Source: Chromobacterium sp. ATCC 53434
GTDB taxonomy: Bacteria; Pseudomonadota; Gammaproteobacteria; Burkholderiales; Chromobacteriaceae
Length of the DNA: 64,000 nucleotides
Assembly (NCBI RefSeq): GCF_002848345.1
Contig: NZ_CP025429.1
Coordinates: 1,302,001-1,366,000 of the forward strand
Direction: 5' to 3'
Shown: positions 45,451-53,517 of the stretch, piece after piece
Layout: each line of letters begins with the position of its first letter
How positions within the stretch are numbered: the stretch's first letter is position 1
Made by a program: the position numbers and the translations under genes
The notes under the pieces: model-generated
What the model saw: only the letters and a program-made list of their open reading frames with translations
What the model was told of the DNA's origin: nothing
The model's database searches: none

Positions 45451-47180
45451 GCTTGTCCCGCGTGAAGCGCTATCTGCAGGCCCCGTGGTGGCTGATGCTG
45501 TCGCTGTTGTTGTTGCTGCTGGCCGCCGGTTGGAATTTCTACCGGATAGACCGCGCCAGCCAGGGACTGATAGACGGCGGCAAGAGCGAGCAGCTGTACT
45601 GGACCGTGGCCCAGCTGCATATCGAGCTGGAGAAGACCCGCGCCGAGCTGATAGGCTTCGCCGCCGATCCCGAATCGCAGGCCGATCTGCTCCAGCAGTT
45701 CCAGTTGCTGCAAAGCCGCTACCAGGTGTTCGAGGCGCCCGACAGCGTCTTGGTGCACCGGCAGCTCAGCAAGGTCAGCGGCTTCGAGGCGCTGGTCGGT
45801 GCGCTGCGGCCCTTGCTGCGCGATCGGGAATGGCAGCGTCTGACGCCGCCGCTGGCGCGCAAGATGGTGGTGCGGATAGACGCGCTGCGGCCGGTGCTGG
45901 CCAATTTCGCGGTGCAGAGCCGCGAGGCCGAAGTGTCGGCGCGGGTGGCGCGCACCAGCGCGCTGTCCAGCCAGCGTTCGCAGATGATGGTGCTGCAGCT
46001 GGTCTTGTGCGGCGGCATAGGCGGCATCCTGTTGATGCTGATGCGCTACCGCGAGCTGAAGGAGCTGGCCGAGGCGCGCCAGTCGTTGCTGGAGCAAGAG
46101 CGCGCCGCGCATCAGGCGACGGTGGCGCTGGAGTTGGACCGCACCACCTTCCTCGGCACGCTGGGGCACGAAATCCGCTCGCCGTTGCAGTCTATGCAGA
46201 TGTGCATGGAGCTGGTGGAGCCGGCGGTGGCGCCGCAGCCGGGCGCGCAGATGGCGCTGAAGCGGCTGAAGGCGGGCATGGGGCAGCTGGCCAGCCAGGT
46301 GCACGACATCATGGACATCTCGGCGATCAAGAACATGCAGCTGCGGCTGAACCCCGGCCGGGTCCGGCTGGCGGCGGTGCTGCGCGCGGTGCAGGATGTG
46401 ATGCAGCCGCTGGCCGACGCCAAGGGGCTGACGCTGAACTGCCGCGTCGACAATCTGCCGGAGAGGGTGCTGATGGACGAGATCCGGCTGCGGCAGATCA
46501 TAGGCAATCTGGTTTCCAACGCGATACGCTACACCGATCAGGGCGCGGTGACGCTGACCGCCTGCGGCCAGACCTGCAACGAGTACATGGAGTTGCTGCT
46601 GCAGGTCAGCGACACCGGCATAGGCATCGCCGACGAGGATCGCCAGCGCATCTTCCAGCCGTTCAGCCAGGGACGCAACCGTCGGCCGGGCAGCAGCGGG
46701 CTGGGGCTGTCCATCGTCAAGGAGCTGGTCAGGCTGTTCGGCGGCCATATCGAGATGGAAAGCCGGGTCGGCGCCGGCTCCACCTTCAGCGTGCGGCTGC
46801 CGCTGCGCGAGGTGCAGGACCGCGACGTCGGCCGCAGCCTGTTGCTGGTCGACGACGACGAGGTGATACGCGGCTCGGTGGCCGACTGGCTGGCGCAGGA
46901 CGGTTTCCAGGTCGCCTGCGCCGCCACGCTGAGCCAGGCCGCCGCCTGCCTGGCGCAGCAGCGCTTCGACATCCTGTTGCTGGACATGCAGCTGGGCGAG
47001 GACAGCGGCTATCTGCTGGCGGAGCTGGCGCGCAAGCAGCCGCAGCGGCCGTTGATGCTGGCGATGAGCGCCGATCCGACGGAGTTTTCCGACACGCGCG
47101 CCGCCTGGTTCGCCGCCAGGCTGGACAAACCGTTCGACGGCCCGCGCTTGCGCGAGGCGCTGGCAACGCTGCCGTTGTGA
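45447..47180 (+). CDS. hybrid sensor histidine kinase with C-terminal receiver
   Basis: A 577-residue membrane kinase. Two membrane helices (about residues 13-31 and 180-199) enclose a helical periplasmic domain. A cytosolic dimerisation domain follows with phospho-His H241 in LGHEIRSPLQS, then an HATPase domain with N box NLVSNAIRY and G boxes DTGIGIAD and GSSGLGLS. The receiver (about 455-575) has VDDDEV and the phosphoacceptor in DILLLDMQLG. There is no Hpt domain or DNA-binding output in this gene, so a separate response protein is needed; the BetR-like receiver protein at 48179 is the nearest candidate. Start GTG overlaps the upstream stop. Confidence 0.88.
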   Translation: MSLSRVKRYLQAPWWLMLSLLLLLLAAGWNFYRIDRASQGLIDGGKSEQLYWTVAQLHIELEKTRAELIGFAADPESQADLLQQFQLLQSRYQVFEAPDSVLVHRQLSKVSGFEALVGALRPLLRDREWQRLTPPLARKMVVRIDALRPVLANFAVQSREAEVSARVARTSALSSQRSQMMVLQLVLCGGIGGILLMLMRYRELKELAEARQSLLEQERAAHQATVALELDRTTFLGTLGHEIRSPLQSMQMCMELVEPAVAPQPGAQMALKRLKAGMGQLASQVHDIMDISAIKNMQLRLNPGRVRLAAVLRAVQDVMQPLADAKGLTLNCRVDNLPERVLMDEIRLRQIIGNLVSNAIRYTDQGAVTLTACGQTCNEYMELLLQVSDTGIGIADEDRQRIFQPFSQGRNRRPGSSGLGLSIVKELVRLFGGHIEMESRVGAGSTFSVRLPLREVQDRDVGRSLLLVDDDEVIRGSVADWLAQDGFQVACAATLSQAAACLAQQRFDILLLDMQLGEDSGYLLAELARKQPQRPLMLAMSADPTEFSDTRAAWFAARLDKPFDGPRLREALATLPL

Positions 47181-47290
47181 CGGCGTCGCGCCAATGAGAG
47201 TCATCGGCAGTGACGTCGTTTAATTGCCGTAGGCCGGCGCGGATACTCCCGGAACGAGTAGTATCGTTGAGTGTCAGCCGGATGCAAGGC

Positions 47291-47315
47291 AAAAGCCCCG
47301 TGGGGCTTTTAGTCT
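47291..47315. terminator. bidirectional terminator between the kinase and the antitoxin
   Basis: AAAAGCCCC-gt-GGGGCTTTT is a perfect short hairpin with A- and T-runs on both sides, so it can serve both the rightward kinase gene and the leftward toxin-antitoxin pair. Confidence 0.8.
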
Positions 47316-47333
47316 TTTATGAGCTGATACGTT

Positions 47334-47642
47334 TTATGCAGTCTCGAGATTCTTCAAGGCATCGGGGTGGTCAATGGCAATGCGCAATAAAGTCTGTGCC
47401 GCGCCGGTGGGGCTGCGGCGGCCCTGTTCCCATTCTTGCAATGTACGTTTGCTGACGCCCAGTTGATCTGCAAAGACAGCTTGTGAGACGCCGGCTTGAG
47501 CGCGAGCTCGAGCGGCAAGCGTTGGCGTGACTTTAGTCACGCGAGCGGCGTGCCCAGACTTCATTGCGAGCACGGATTCCAGTAACTCCTCGCCAAGATT
47601 TCTCTGGGCATCCCGTTCCGCGATTTGTTTTTCAGTCAGCAT
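47334..47642 (-). CDS. antitoxin with XRE-type helix-turn-helix (HigA/NadS-like)
   Basis: A 102-residue protein. The N-terminal half is helical and probably binds the toxin; the C-terminal half is a Cro/C1 helix-turn-helix (ARAQAGVSQAVFADQLGVSK, RTLQEWEQGRRSP). It is the second gene of a two-gene unit and overlaps the toxin by 11 bases, the HigBA order in which toxin comes first. It should neutralise the toxin and repress the shared promoter by binding the palindromes at 47957-47994. AT-rich codon use suggests acquisition. Confidence 0.88.
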   Translation of the reverse strand: MLTEKQIAERDAQRNLGEELLESVLAMKSGHAARVTKVTPTLAARARAQAGVSQAVFADQLGVSKRTLQEWEQGRRSPTGAAQTLLRIAIDHPDALKNLETA

Positions 47643-47946
47643 CGATCGTTTCCTTAATCGCTTTCAATACATGTGTGGGCAGGTTGTCCGTCGCATGCTT
47701 GCTGTAGATGGTAAGCAACCAAATCGTGCCGTCATCTAGCATATTGTAATAAATCACTCTCACTCCGCCGCTTTTCCCGTGTCCTTCAAGGCTCCAGCGA
47801 ACCTTTCGGCAGCCGCCGGACCCGCGGACGACGGCCCCCGCGCTTGGGTTGTTAGCGAGCCAAGCACAGCAAGTCCCTCTTTGCTCTTCCGTCCAGTAAT
47901 CTTCGACAAACCGCCTGAAGACAGGGGACTCGGCGATAGTGTACAT
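47632..47946 (-). CDS. RelE/HigB-family toxin
   Basis: A 104-residue member of the RelE/HigB superfamily with GSGGCRKVRWSLEGHGKSGG and VRVIYYNM, the strand-loop core of ribosome-dependent mRNA endonucleases. Conserved basic residues R and K in that core are present. The start is taken as ATG 47946, downstream of a palindrome; ATG 47964 would put the palindrome inside the gene. I count 24 G+C in 60 bases at 47701-47760, well below the neighbours. Probably active with the following antitoxin. Confidence 0.85.
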   Translation of the reverse strand: MYTIAESPVFRRFVEDYWTEEQRGTCCAWLANNPSAGAVVRGSGGCRKVRWSLEGHGKSGGVRVIYYNMLDDGTIWLLTIYSKHATDNLPTHVLKAIKETIDAD

Positions 47947-47956
47947 GCTTGAATGG

Positions 47957-47971
47957 TACGTCATTGACGTA
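47957..47971. promoter_or_regulatory. palindromic operator at the toxin start
   Basis: TACGTCA-T-TGACGTA is a perfect 15-base palindrome directly before the toxin ATG. It is a likely site of autoregulation by the antitoxin or the toxin-antitoxin complex. Confidence 0.65.
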
Positions 47972-47976
47972 TGGCC

Positions 47977-47994
47977 TACAAGCTGGAGCTTGTA
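47977..47994. promoter_or_regulatory. second palindrome upstream of the toxin gene
   Basis: TACAAGCT-GG-AGCTTGTA is a perfect 18-base inverted repeat five bases beyond the first operator. Its sequence differs from the first, so it may bind a different partner or act as a second contact of the same complex. Confidence 0.55.
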
Positions 47995-48084
47995 ACTACT
48001 TGTTTTTGTCCGGTTCGTTCACATGGTATGGCCATCGTGATGGTTGACGGCTGGTTGGACGTTAGTGGAAAAGTCCTGTTATGC

Positions 48085-48121
48085 AAAAGCACCACTCCCA
48101 AAGTGTGGGAGCGGTGCTTTT
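48085..48121. terminator. strong bidirectional terminator after the BetR-like regulator
   Basis: AAAAGCACCACTCCCA pairs with TGGGAGCGGTGCTTTT (one mismatch, five-base loop), with T-runs on both strands. It ends the leftward regulator gene and insulates the toxin-antitoxin promoter. Confidence 0.85.
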
Positions 48122-48178
48122 CATGGTTGAAGTCAGGAGCGGAGCGGCCGCTTAAAATCCTTGGAGCCGTCCGTCGCC

Positions 48179-49048
48179 TCAGGCGTGTTCCAGCGCGTTG
48201 GTGACCATGTTCTTGATCTGCAGCGCCAGGATGGAACCCGGCGTCGGCTTGCCGATGTAGTAGACCCCGGGCATCTGCAGCGCCTTGGACAGCTCGCTCT
48301 CGTGCTCCAGCGCGTAGCCGGTCAGCACGACGATGGGCACGTTCGCCGACTGGCGGCGTATGGTCTCGATCACGTCCATGCAACTGGTCGGCTCGCCGAG
48401 CACCCAGTCCAGCACGAAGGCGTCGAAGTCCTCGTGCGGCAGCGCCTGCAGCAGCGTCTGCGGGTGGCTGTACGGCAGCGCGAACAGGCCCTGTTGCACC
48501 AGGATGGCCGACAGCAGGTCGGAATCCTTGTCATCCAGTACCGCGACCAGCAGCCGCTTGGTGTTGGCGCGGGTCGGCGGGCGTATCGTCAGGTAGGTGA
48601 CCTCGTAGCCGTCCTCGCCGTCGAACTGGGTGCCGGGGAAGACGTGCCAACAGTCGTGCAGGCGTTTGGCCAGCAGCAGCGGGGAGCAGGAGTCGTCGGC
48701 CAGCTGCTCGCCCAGCTGTATCCAGCAGTGCGCCTCGCCGCTGTGGCTGTTCAGGTGCAGGATGGCCGGCGTTAGCTCGTTGCCGGCCGGAATCTGGCTG
48801 TCCTGCTGCGCCGGATCGATCAGCAGATTGGACGTGGGGATGTTTAGGTAGTGGGCTAGTCTTTCCACCTGGGCCAGCTGCCACGGGCTGCTGCCGTTCA
48901 ACTTGCGGTAGGCCTGCGAGGTGCTGAGGCCGAGGATCTGTTCGATCAGGCCGGCCTGCTGGGCCTCGGGCCAGCGGAATTGTTCCAGCTGGCTGCGGAT
49001 ATTGTCGCAGATGATCTGATTGGCGGACTTGGGCGTCGACATGGGCAT
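48179..49048 (-). CDS. BetR-like HTH regulator with C-terminal receiver domain
   Basis: A 289-residue protein with an N-terminal BetR-like Cro/C1 helix-turn-helix (about residues 10-75; ILGLSTSQAYRKLNGSSPWQ), an uncharacterised middle (about 90-160), and a receiver at about 165-285. The receiver keeps the acidic pair D172/D173, phosphoacceptor D214 in FVLDWVLG, T243 in VVLTG and K267 in IGKP, so it should be phosphorylated. DNA binding at the N-terminus and receiver at the C-terminus is the reverse of ordinary response regulators. It lies after flhA in the same direction, beyond an AT-rich gap with operator-like repeats. The hybrid kinase at 45447 may be its partner. Confidence 0.82.
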   Translation of the reverse strand: MPMSTPKSANQIICDNIRSQLEQFRWPEAQQAGLIEQILGLSTSQAYRKLNGSSPWQLAQVERLAHYLNIPTSNLLIDPAQQDSQIPAGNELTPAILHLNSHSGEAHCWIQLGEQLADDSCSPLLLAKRLHDCWHVFPGTQFDGEDGYEVTYLTIRPPTRANTKRLLVAVLDDKDSDLLSAILVQQGLFALPYSHPQTLLQALPHEDFDAFVLDWVLGEPTSCMDVIETIRRQSANVPIVVLTGYALEHESELSKALQMPGVYYIGKPTPGSILALQIKNMVTNALEHA

Positions 49049-49124
49049 ATACCGTCACAAGAAATTCATATTCGTGATGCTATCACTCATGCGGCCGGCA
49101 TGGCTGGTCAATCCGCGCAAAATG

Positions 49125-49193
49125 GCAAATTTCCCTAATTTGCGAAACATGCATTTGCATTTTCACAACATGCGAAAAATTACAATAGTAATT
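49125..49193. repeat. operator-like repeats upstream of the BetR-like regulator
   Basis: GCAAAT (49125-49130) faces ATTTGC (49138-49143), which recurs at 49153-49158, 15 bases on. AACATGC occurs at 49146-49152 and 49166-49172. AATTAC-AATA-GTAATT (49178-49193) is a perfect palindrome. The 182-base gap is AT-rich between GC-rich genes and must hold the regulator's promoter. Confidence 0.6.
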
Positions 49194-49230
49194 GCAAGAA
49201 CTGACTAAACCCGTCCGAAACGCGCCCGAC

Positions 49231-51321
49231 TCAGCCCAGCGTGCCGGTCAGGCTGACCTGGCGGTTCTCCGGCACCTCGTTGTACGACAGCACGTTGAGG
49301 CCGGGCGCGAACAGCCTGCCGTAGCGCGCCAGCAACGGCCGGATCTGCGGCATCACCAGCAGCACCGGCGGCTGGCCGAGCTGCTTCATCTGGTCGCGCA
49401 CCGCCGGCATGCCGGTTTGCAACTGCTGCAGCACATTGGGATCGACCGGGAAGCTGTCCAGCTGCGGCTTGCCGGTCTGCTGCGCCTGCGACAGCGCGCC
49501 CAACAGCAGGTTTTCCAGATCGGCCGACAGATTGAAGGCGCGGATCTCGTCGCGCGGACCGGCGATGGACTGCACGATCTGCCGTCGCAGCGCGCAGCGC
49601 ACCTCGGCCGCCAGCATGATGGCGTCCTTGGTGCTGTCGCTGGCTTCCAGGAGGGCGGTGGCGATCGGCACGATGTCCTTCAGCGACACATTGTCCTGCA
49701 GCAGCTGGCGGAAGGCGCGCAACTGCTGCACCGGCGTCAGCGCCTGGCCCAGCGCCGTCGCCAGCTTCGGCGCCAGCGTCGCCAGCCGCTCGGACAGCGC
49801 GGTCACGTCGTCGTGGCGGAACAGCTCGGCCAGGTGCTCGCGCATCACCTTGTTCAAGTGGGTGGCCATCACGCTGGCGCAGTCCACCACCTGGTAGCCC
49901 AGGCCCAGCGCTTTGCCCTTGTCGGCCTGCGCGATCCAGGTCACCGGCATGCCGTAGGCCGGGTCTATGCCGGGAACGCCGTCGATGTCGCCGTAGACGT
50001 CGGGCGACGGAATCGCCATCAGCCGGTCGGCGTAGACCTCGGCCTCGGCGATGGTGCCGCCGGACAGCTGGATCGCGTATTGCGACGGCCTGAGCCTCAG
50101 GTCGTCGCGCAGATTGACCGTCGGCAGCAACAGGCCCATCTGCTCGGACAGGCTCTGGCGCACGCCCTTGACCCTCTTGGTCAGCGGCGCGCCCTGGCCG
50201 GCGTCCAGCAGCGCCACCAGCCGGTAGCCGAGCGCGATGCCCAGCGTGTCGGCGTGCGGCAGCGTGCTCCATTCCAGTTCGATCTCGGATTCGCCCTGCA
50301 GCGCGGCCTTGACCGCCGCCTGGCTGGGCGCGGCGGCGGCCGGCGGCCGCCGCGCGTGCATGCGCCAGGCGACATAGCCGAGCAGCGCGGCGAAGCCGAG
50401 GAAAGTCGGCCACGGCATGCCGGGGATGATGGCCAGCACCAGCATCATGCCGGCGGCGCTCATCAGCACCGTCGGCGACGCCAGCATCTGGCTGCCGACC
50501 TGGGCCGGCATGTCGGCCTCGTCGTTGATGCGGGTGACGATGATGGCGGCGGCCGACGACAACAGCAGCGCCGGAATCTGCGCGACCAGGCCGTCGCCTA
50601 TCGTCAGCAGCGCGTACTGGCGGAAGGCGTCGCCCATCGACAGATCGTGCATCAGCGCGCCGATGGCGACGCCGCCGAACAGGTTGATGATCAGGATCAG
50701 GATGCCGGCGATGGCGTCGCCGCGGACGAATTTGGACGCGCCGTCCATCGCGCCGTAGAAATCGGCCTCGGTGGCGATGTCGCGGCGGCGCTGTTGCGCC
50801 TGCTCCTGATTGATCAGGCCGGCGTTCAGGTCGGCGTCTATCGCCATCTGCTTGCCCGGCAACGCGTCCAGCGTGAAGCGGGCCGACACCTCGGAAATCC
50901 GCTCGGCGCCCTTGGTCACCACCATGAAGTTGATGATCATCAGGATGACGAACACCACCATGCCAACGACGAAGTTGCCGCCTATCACCACATTGCCGAA
51001 GGCCTCGATCACCCGGCCGGCGGCATGCGTTCCCTGGTGGCCGTGCAGCAGCACCACCCGGGTGGACGCCACGTTCAGCGACAGCCTGAGCAGCGTGGTG
51101 GCCAGGATGATGGTGGGGAAGACCGAGAAGTCCAGCGGCCGCCGCGCCGACACGCTGACCAGGATCACGATGATGGCCAGCACGATGTTGAAGGTGAACA
51201 GCATGTCCAGCGCCAATGGCGGCAGGGGCAGCATCACCATCGCCAGGATGGCGAGGAGGAACAGCGGGGCGGCCAGCTTGTGGCGGCCGATGTCGGCAAG
51301 CAGTTTGGTCAGCGAGTTCAT
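49231..51321 (-). CDS. lfhA: flagellar export gate protein FlhA, lateral system
   Basis: A 696-residue FHIPEP protein, the large component of the flagellar type III export gate. Eight N-terminal membrane helices are followed by a cytosolic domain from about residue 340 that docks chaperone-substrate complexes. RRPLDFSVFPTIILATTLLR and NFVVGMVVFVILMIINFMVV are characteristic. ATGA couples it to flhB. Last gene of the leftward operon. Confidence 0.95.
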   Translation of the reverse strand: MNSLTKLLADIGRHKLAAPLFLLAILAMVMLPLPPLALDMLFTFNIVLAIIVILVSVSARRPLDFSVFPTIILATTLLRLSLNVASTRVVLLHGHQGTHAAGRVIEAFGNVVIGGNFVVGMVVFVILMIINFMVVTKGAERISEVSARFTLDALPGKQMAIDADLNAGLINQEQAQQRRRDIATEADFYGAMDGASKFVRGDAIAGILILIINLFGGVAIGALMHDLSMGDAFRQYALLTIGDGLVAQIPALLLSSAAAIIVTRINDEADMPAQVGSQMLASPTVLMSAAGMMLVLAIIPGMPWPTFLGFAALLGYVAWRMHARRPPAAAAPSQAAVKAALQGESEIELEWSTLPHADTLGIALGYRLVALLDAGQGAPLTKRVKGVRQSLSEQMGLLLPTVNLRDDLRLRPSQYAIQLSGGTIAEAEVYADRLMAIPSPDVYGDIDGVPGIDPAYGMPVTWIAQADKGKALGLGYQVVDCASVMATHLNKVMREHLAELFRHDDVTALSERLATLAPKLATALGQALTPVQQLRAFRQLLQDNVSLKDIVPIATALLEASDSTKDAIMLAAEVRCALRRQIVQSIAGPRDEIRAFNLSADLENLLLGALSQAQQTGKPQLDSFPVDPNVLQQLQTGMPAVRDQMKQLGQPPVLLVMPQIRPLLARYGRLFAPGLNVLSYNEVPENRQVSLTGTLG

Positions 51322-52457
51322 GATGCGGGCTCGGGATCGGACAATTCGCGCGGGACCGACAACTCCGGCAGCACCGGATTGTTGCGGCGGCTACCCGCCT
51401 GGAACGCCTTCAGTTGCAAAACATAGGTCAGGACCTGCGCCACCGCGCGGTACAGCGGCGCGGGAATCTGCTGGTTGACCTGGGTGGTGTGGTAGACGGC
51501 GCGCGCCAGCGGCGGCAGCGGCAGCACCGTCAGTTTCATTTCGTCGGCCAGCTGGCGGATGTACAGCGCCATCTCGTCGACGCCCTTGGCGACGATGAAC
51601 GGCGCCTCGGCGCGATCCTCGTCGTATTTCAGCGCCACCGCGTAATGGCTGGGGTTGACCAGGATCACGTCGGCGTCGGGCAGCGCCTTGCGCACGCCGC
51701 GCTGGGCCAGCTGGCGTTGCAGCTGGCGTATGCGCTGGCGCACCTCGGGGCGGCCCTCGGTGTTCTTGTATTCTTCCTTGATTTCCTGCTTGCTCATCCG
51801 CTGCTGCTTCAGGAACAGGAAGACCTGCAGCGGCAGGTCGGCCAGCGCGAACAGCAGGAACACCGCGGCGAGCTTCAGCAGGCAGGACAGCAAGAGATCG
51901 GCGGCGCCGGTCAGCGTCGGCAGCAGCGGCATGCCGGCGAGGGCGAAGAAATCGCCGAGCGCGGAGGAGGCGATGCGGTACAGCAGCCAGCCCAGCAGCA
52001 GCGCCTTGGCGATGGATTTGCCGATTTCGCTGGCGTGTTTCGGCGAGGCCAGCCGCGACAGGTGGGCCAGCGGGTTCATCCGCTCGAACTTGGGGCTGAT
52101 CTGGGACAGCACGAAGACCCAGCCGCCGGGAAACAGGCTGATCAGCAGCATGGTCGTCGGGATGACGGCCAGCGGCGCCAGCATCTTCAGCGTCAGCAGC
52201 AGCGTGCCGGCGAACAGCTTGGACCAGCTGTTCTCCAGCGCGCCCTCGCCGGCCAGTGAGGCGAAGGCCAGCGCGAACAGCCGGCGGAAATCGTCCAGCC
52301 AGTCCGGCGCCAGCCAGAACATCAGTTTCAGCGACAGCACCAAGCCCAGCGCCGCGGCCAGGTCCTTGGAGCGGGGCACCTGGCCCTGCTCGCGCGCCTT
52401 GCGCAGCCGCTGCGGCGTGGCCTTTTCGGTCTTGTCGCCCTGGCGCGTCTCAGCCAT
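51318..52457 (-). CDS. flhB: flagellar export switch protein FlhB, lateral system (NPSH variant)
   Basis: A 379-residue FlhB with four membrane helices and a cytosolic domain. FlhB normally cleaves itself at NPTH to switch export from hook to filament substrates; here the site reads N268-P269-S270-H271 followed by the usual YAVALKYD. The Thr to Ser change is conservative but at the residue after the cleaved bond. It overlaps fliR by eight bases and flhA by ATGA. Confidence 0.94.
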   Translation of the reverse strand: MAETRQGDKTEKATPQRLRKAREQGQVPRSKDLAAALGLVLSLKLMFWLAPDWLDDFRRLFALAFASLAGEGALENSWSKLFAGTLLLTLKMLAPLAVIPTTMLLISLFPGGWVFVLSQISPKFERMNPLAHLSRLASPKHASEIGKSIAKALLLGWLLYRIASSALGDFFALAGMPLLPTLTGAADLLLSCLLKLAAVFLLFALADLPLQVFLFLKQQRMSKQEIKEEYKNTEGRPEVRQRIRQLQRQLAQRGVRKALPDADVILVNPSHYAVALKYDEDRAEAPFIVAKGVDEMALYIRQLADEMKLTVLPLPPLARAVYHTTQVNQQIPAPLYRAVAQVLTYVLQLKAFQAGSRRNNPVLPELSVPRELSDPEPAS

Positions 52458-53235
52458 GGCCGGCCGCCAGCAGTTGGTCGAGCAGGCGCAGCGTCTGTCC
52501 GCTCAGGCTCAAATATTGCGGCGGCAGCACCTGCATCAGCAGGCTCAACGTGCCGAGGCCAAACAAGGTCACCACCGGAAAACCCAGGGAGAACAGGTTC
52601 AGCGCCGGCGCCACGCGGTTGATCATGCCGAAGCCGGCCTGCACGACGAAGGTGGCGAAGACCGCCGGCAGCGCCAGCACCATCGCCGCCGACATCACCC
52701 AGCCGACGCTGGCGGCCAGCACCGGCAGCGAGGCCTGCGGAATGCCGCCGCCCAGCGGCCAGGCGCGGAAGCTGGCGTACACCACCTGGACCAGCACCAG
52801 ATGGCCGTCCAGCGCGAAGAACAGCAGCGCGGCCAGCAGGTAGAGCAGGCCGGAGACCACGTCGGAGCTGTTGCCGTTGCCCGGATCGTTCATCACCGCC
52901 ATCGACAGGCCCATTTGCGACGACAACAGGAAGCCCAGCAGCGCCAGCACCGACATCGTCAGTTGGAAGGCGAGGCCGAACAAGAGGCCGATGACGGCCT
53001 GCTCGACGCTGGCGGCGACGCCGGCGAGGGTGAACGGATCGATGGGGGAGTGGGCCGGCATCGCCGGCAGGCAGGCGACGGCCAATAGCAGCGCCAGGCC
53101 GATGCGGGCGCGCATCGGCACCATCGCGTCGCCGATGAAGGGGGCGACGCTGAAGGCGGCCATCAGCCGGCAGAACGGCCACCAGACCGCCGGAATCAGG
53201 TCCAGCAACTGGGCGTACAGGCCCTGCATCGTCAT
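52450..53235 (-). CDS. fliR: flagellar export protein FliR, lateral system
   Basis: A 261-residue membrane protein of the export gate with about six hydrophobic segments; FARIGLALLLA-like RARIGLALLLAVACLP, FLLSSQMGLSMAVMNDPGNG and PVVTLFGLGTLSLLMQVLPP match the family. The ATG overlaps the fliQ stop. It forms the FliPQR core channel with its two upstream neighbours. Confidence 0.94.
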   Translation of the reverse strand: MTMQGLYAQLLDLIPAVWWPFCRLMAAFSVAPFIGDAMVPMRARIGLALLLAVACLPAMPAHSPIDPFTLAGVAASVEQAVIGLLFGLAFQLTMSVLALLGFLLSSQMGLSMAVMNDPGNGNSSDVVSGLLYLLAALLFFALDGHLVLVQVVYASFRAWPLGGGIPQASLPVLAASVGWVMSAAMVLALPAVFATFVVQAGFGMINRVAPALNLFSLGFPVVTLFGLGTLSLLMQVLPPQYLSLSGQTLRLLDQLLAAGHG

Positions 53236-53504
53236 CCGACCTGACTGGCGGCGCGCTGGAACATCGCGACGCAGAAGTCCATCAGGTAGCCGGTGATCCA
53301 GTGGCCGGCCAGCGCTATCGTCAGCAGCACGATCAGCAGCCTGGGCAGGAAGGACAGCGTCTGTTCGTTGATCTGGGTGGCTGCCTGGATCAGGCTGACC
53401 ACCACGCCGACGATCAGGCTGGGCAGCACCAGCAGCACCACCAGCGTCACCACCACGCGCAGGCTGTCGTTGACGATGTCGACGGCGATATCGGGCGTCA
53501 GCAC
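53232..53504 (-). CDS. fliQ: flagellar export protein FliQ, lateral system
   Basis: A 90-residue protein with two membrane helices; VVSLIQAATQINEQTLSFLP is the FliQ signature. It belongs to the FliPQR export channel and is coupled to fliR by ATGA, 13 bases after fliP. Confidence 0.95.
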   Translation of the reverse strand: MLTPDIAVDIVNDSLRVVVTLVVLLVLPSLIVGVVVSLIQAATQINEQTLSFLPRLLIVLLTIALAGHWITGYLMDFCVAMFQRAASQVG

Positions 53505-53517
53505 GGCTTCATCCCTC

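Noticed and set aside
43735..49230. CRISPR array or phage/integrase remnants around the toxin-antitoxin pair
   Set aside because: The repeats there are single palindromes, not spaced direct repeats, and no integrase or phage gene is seen.
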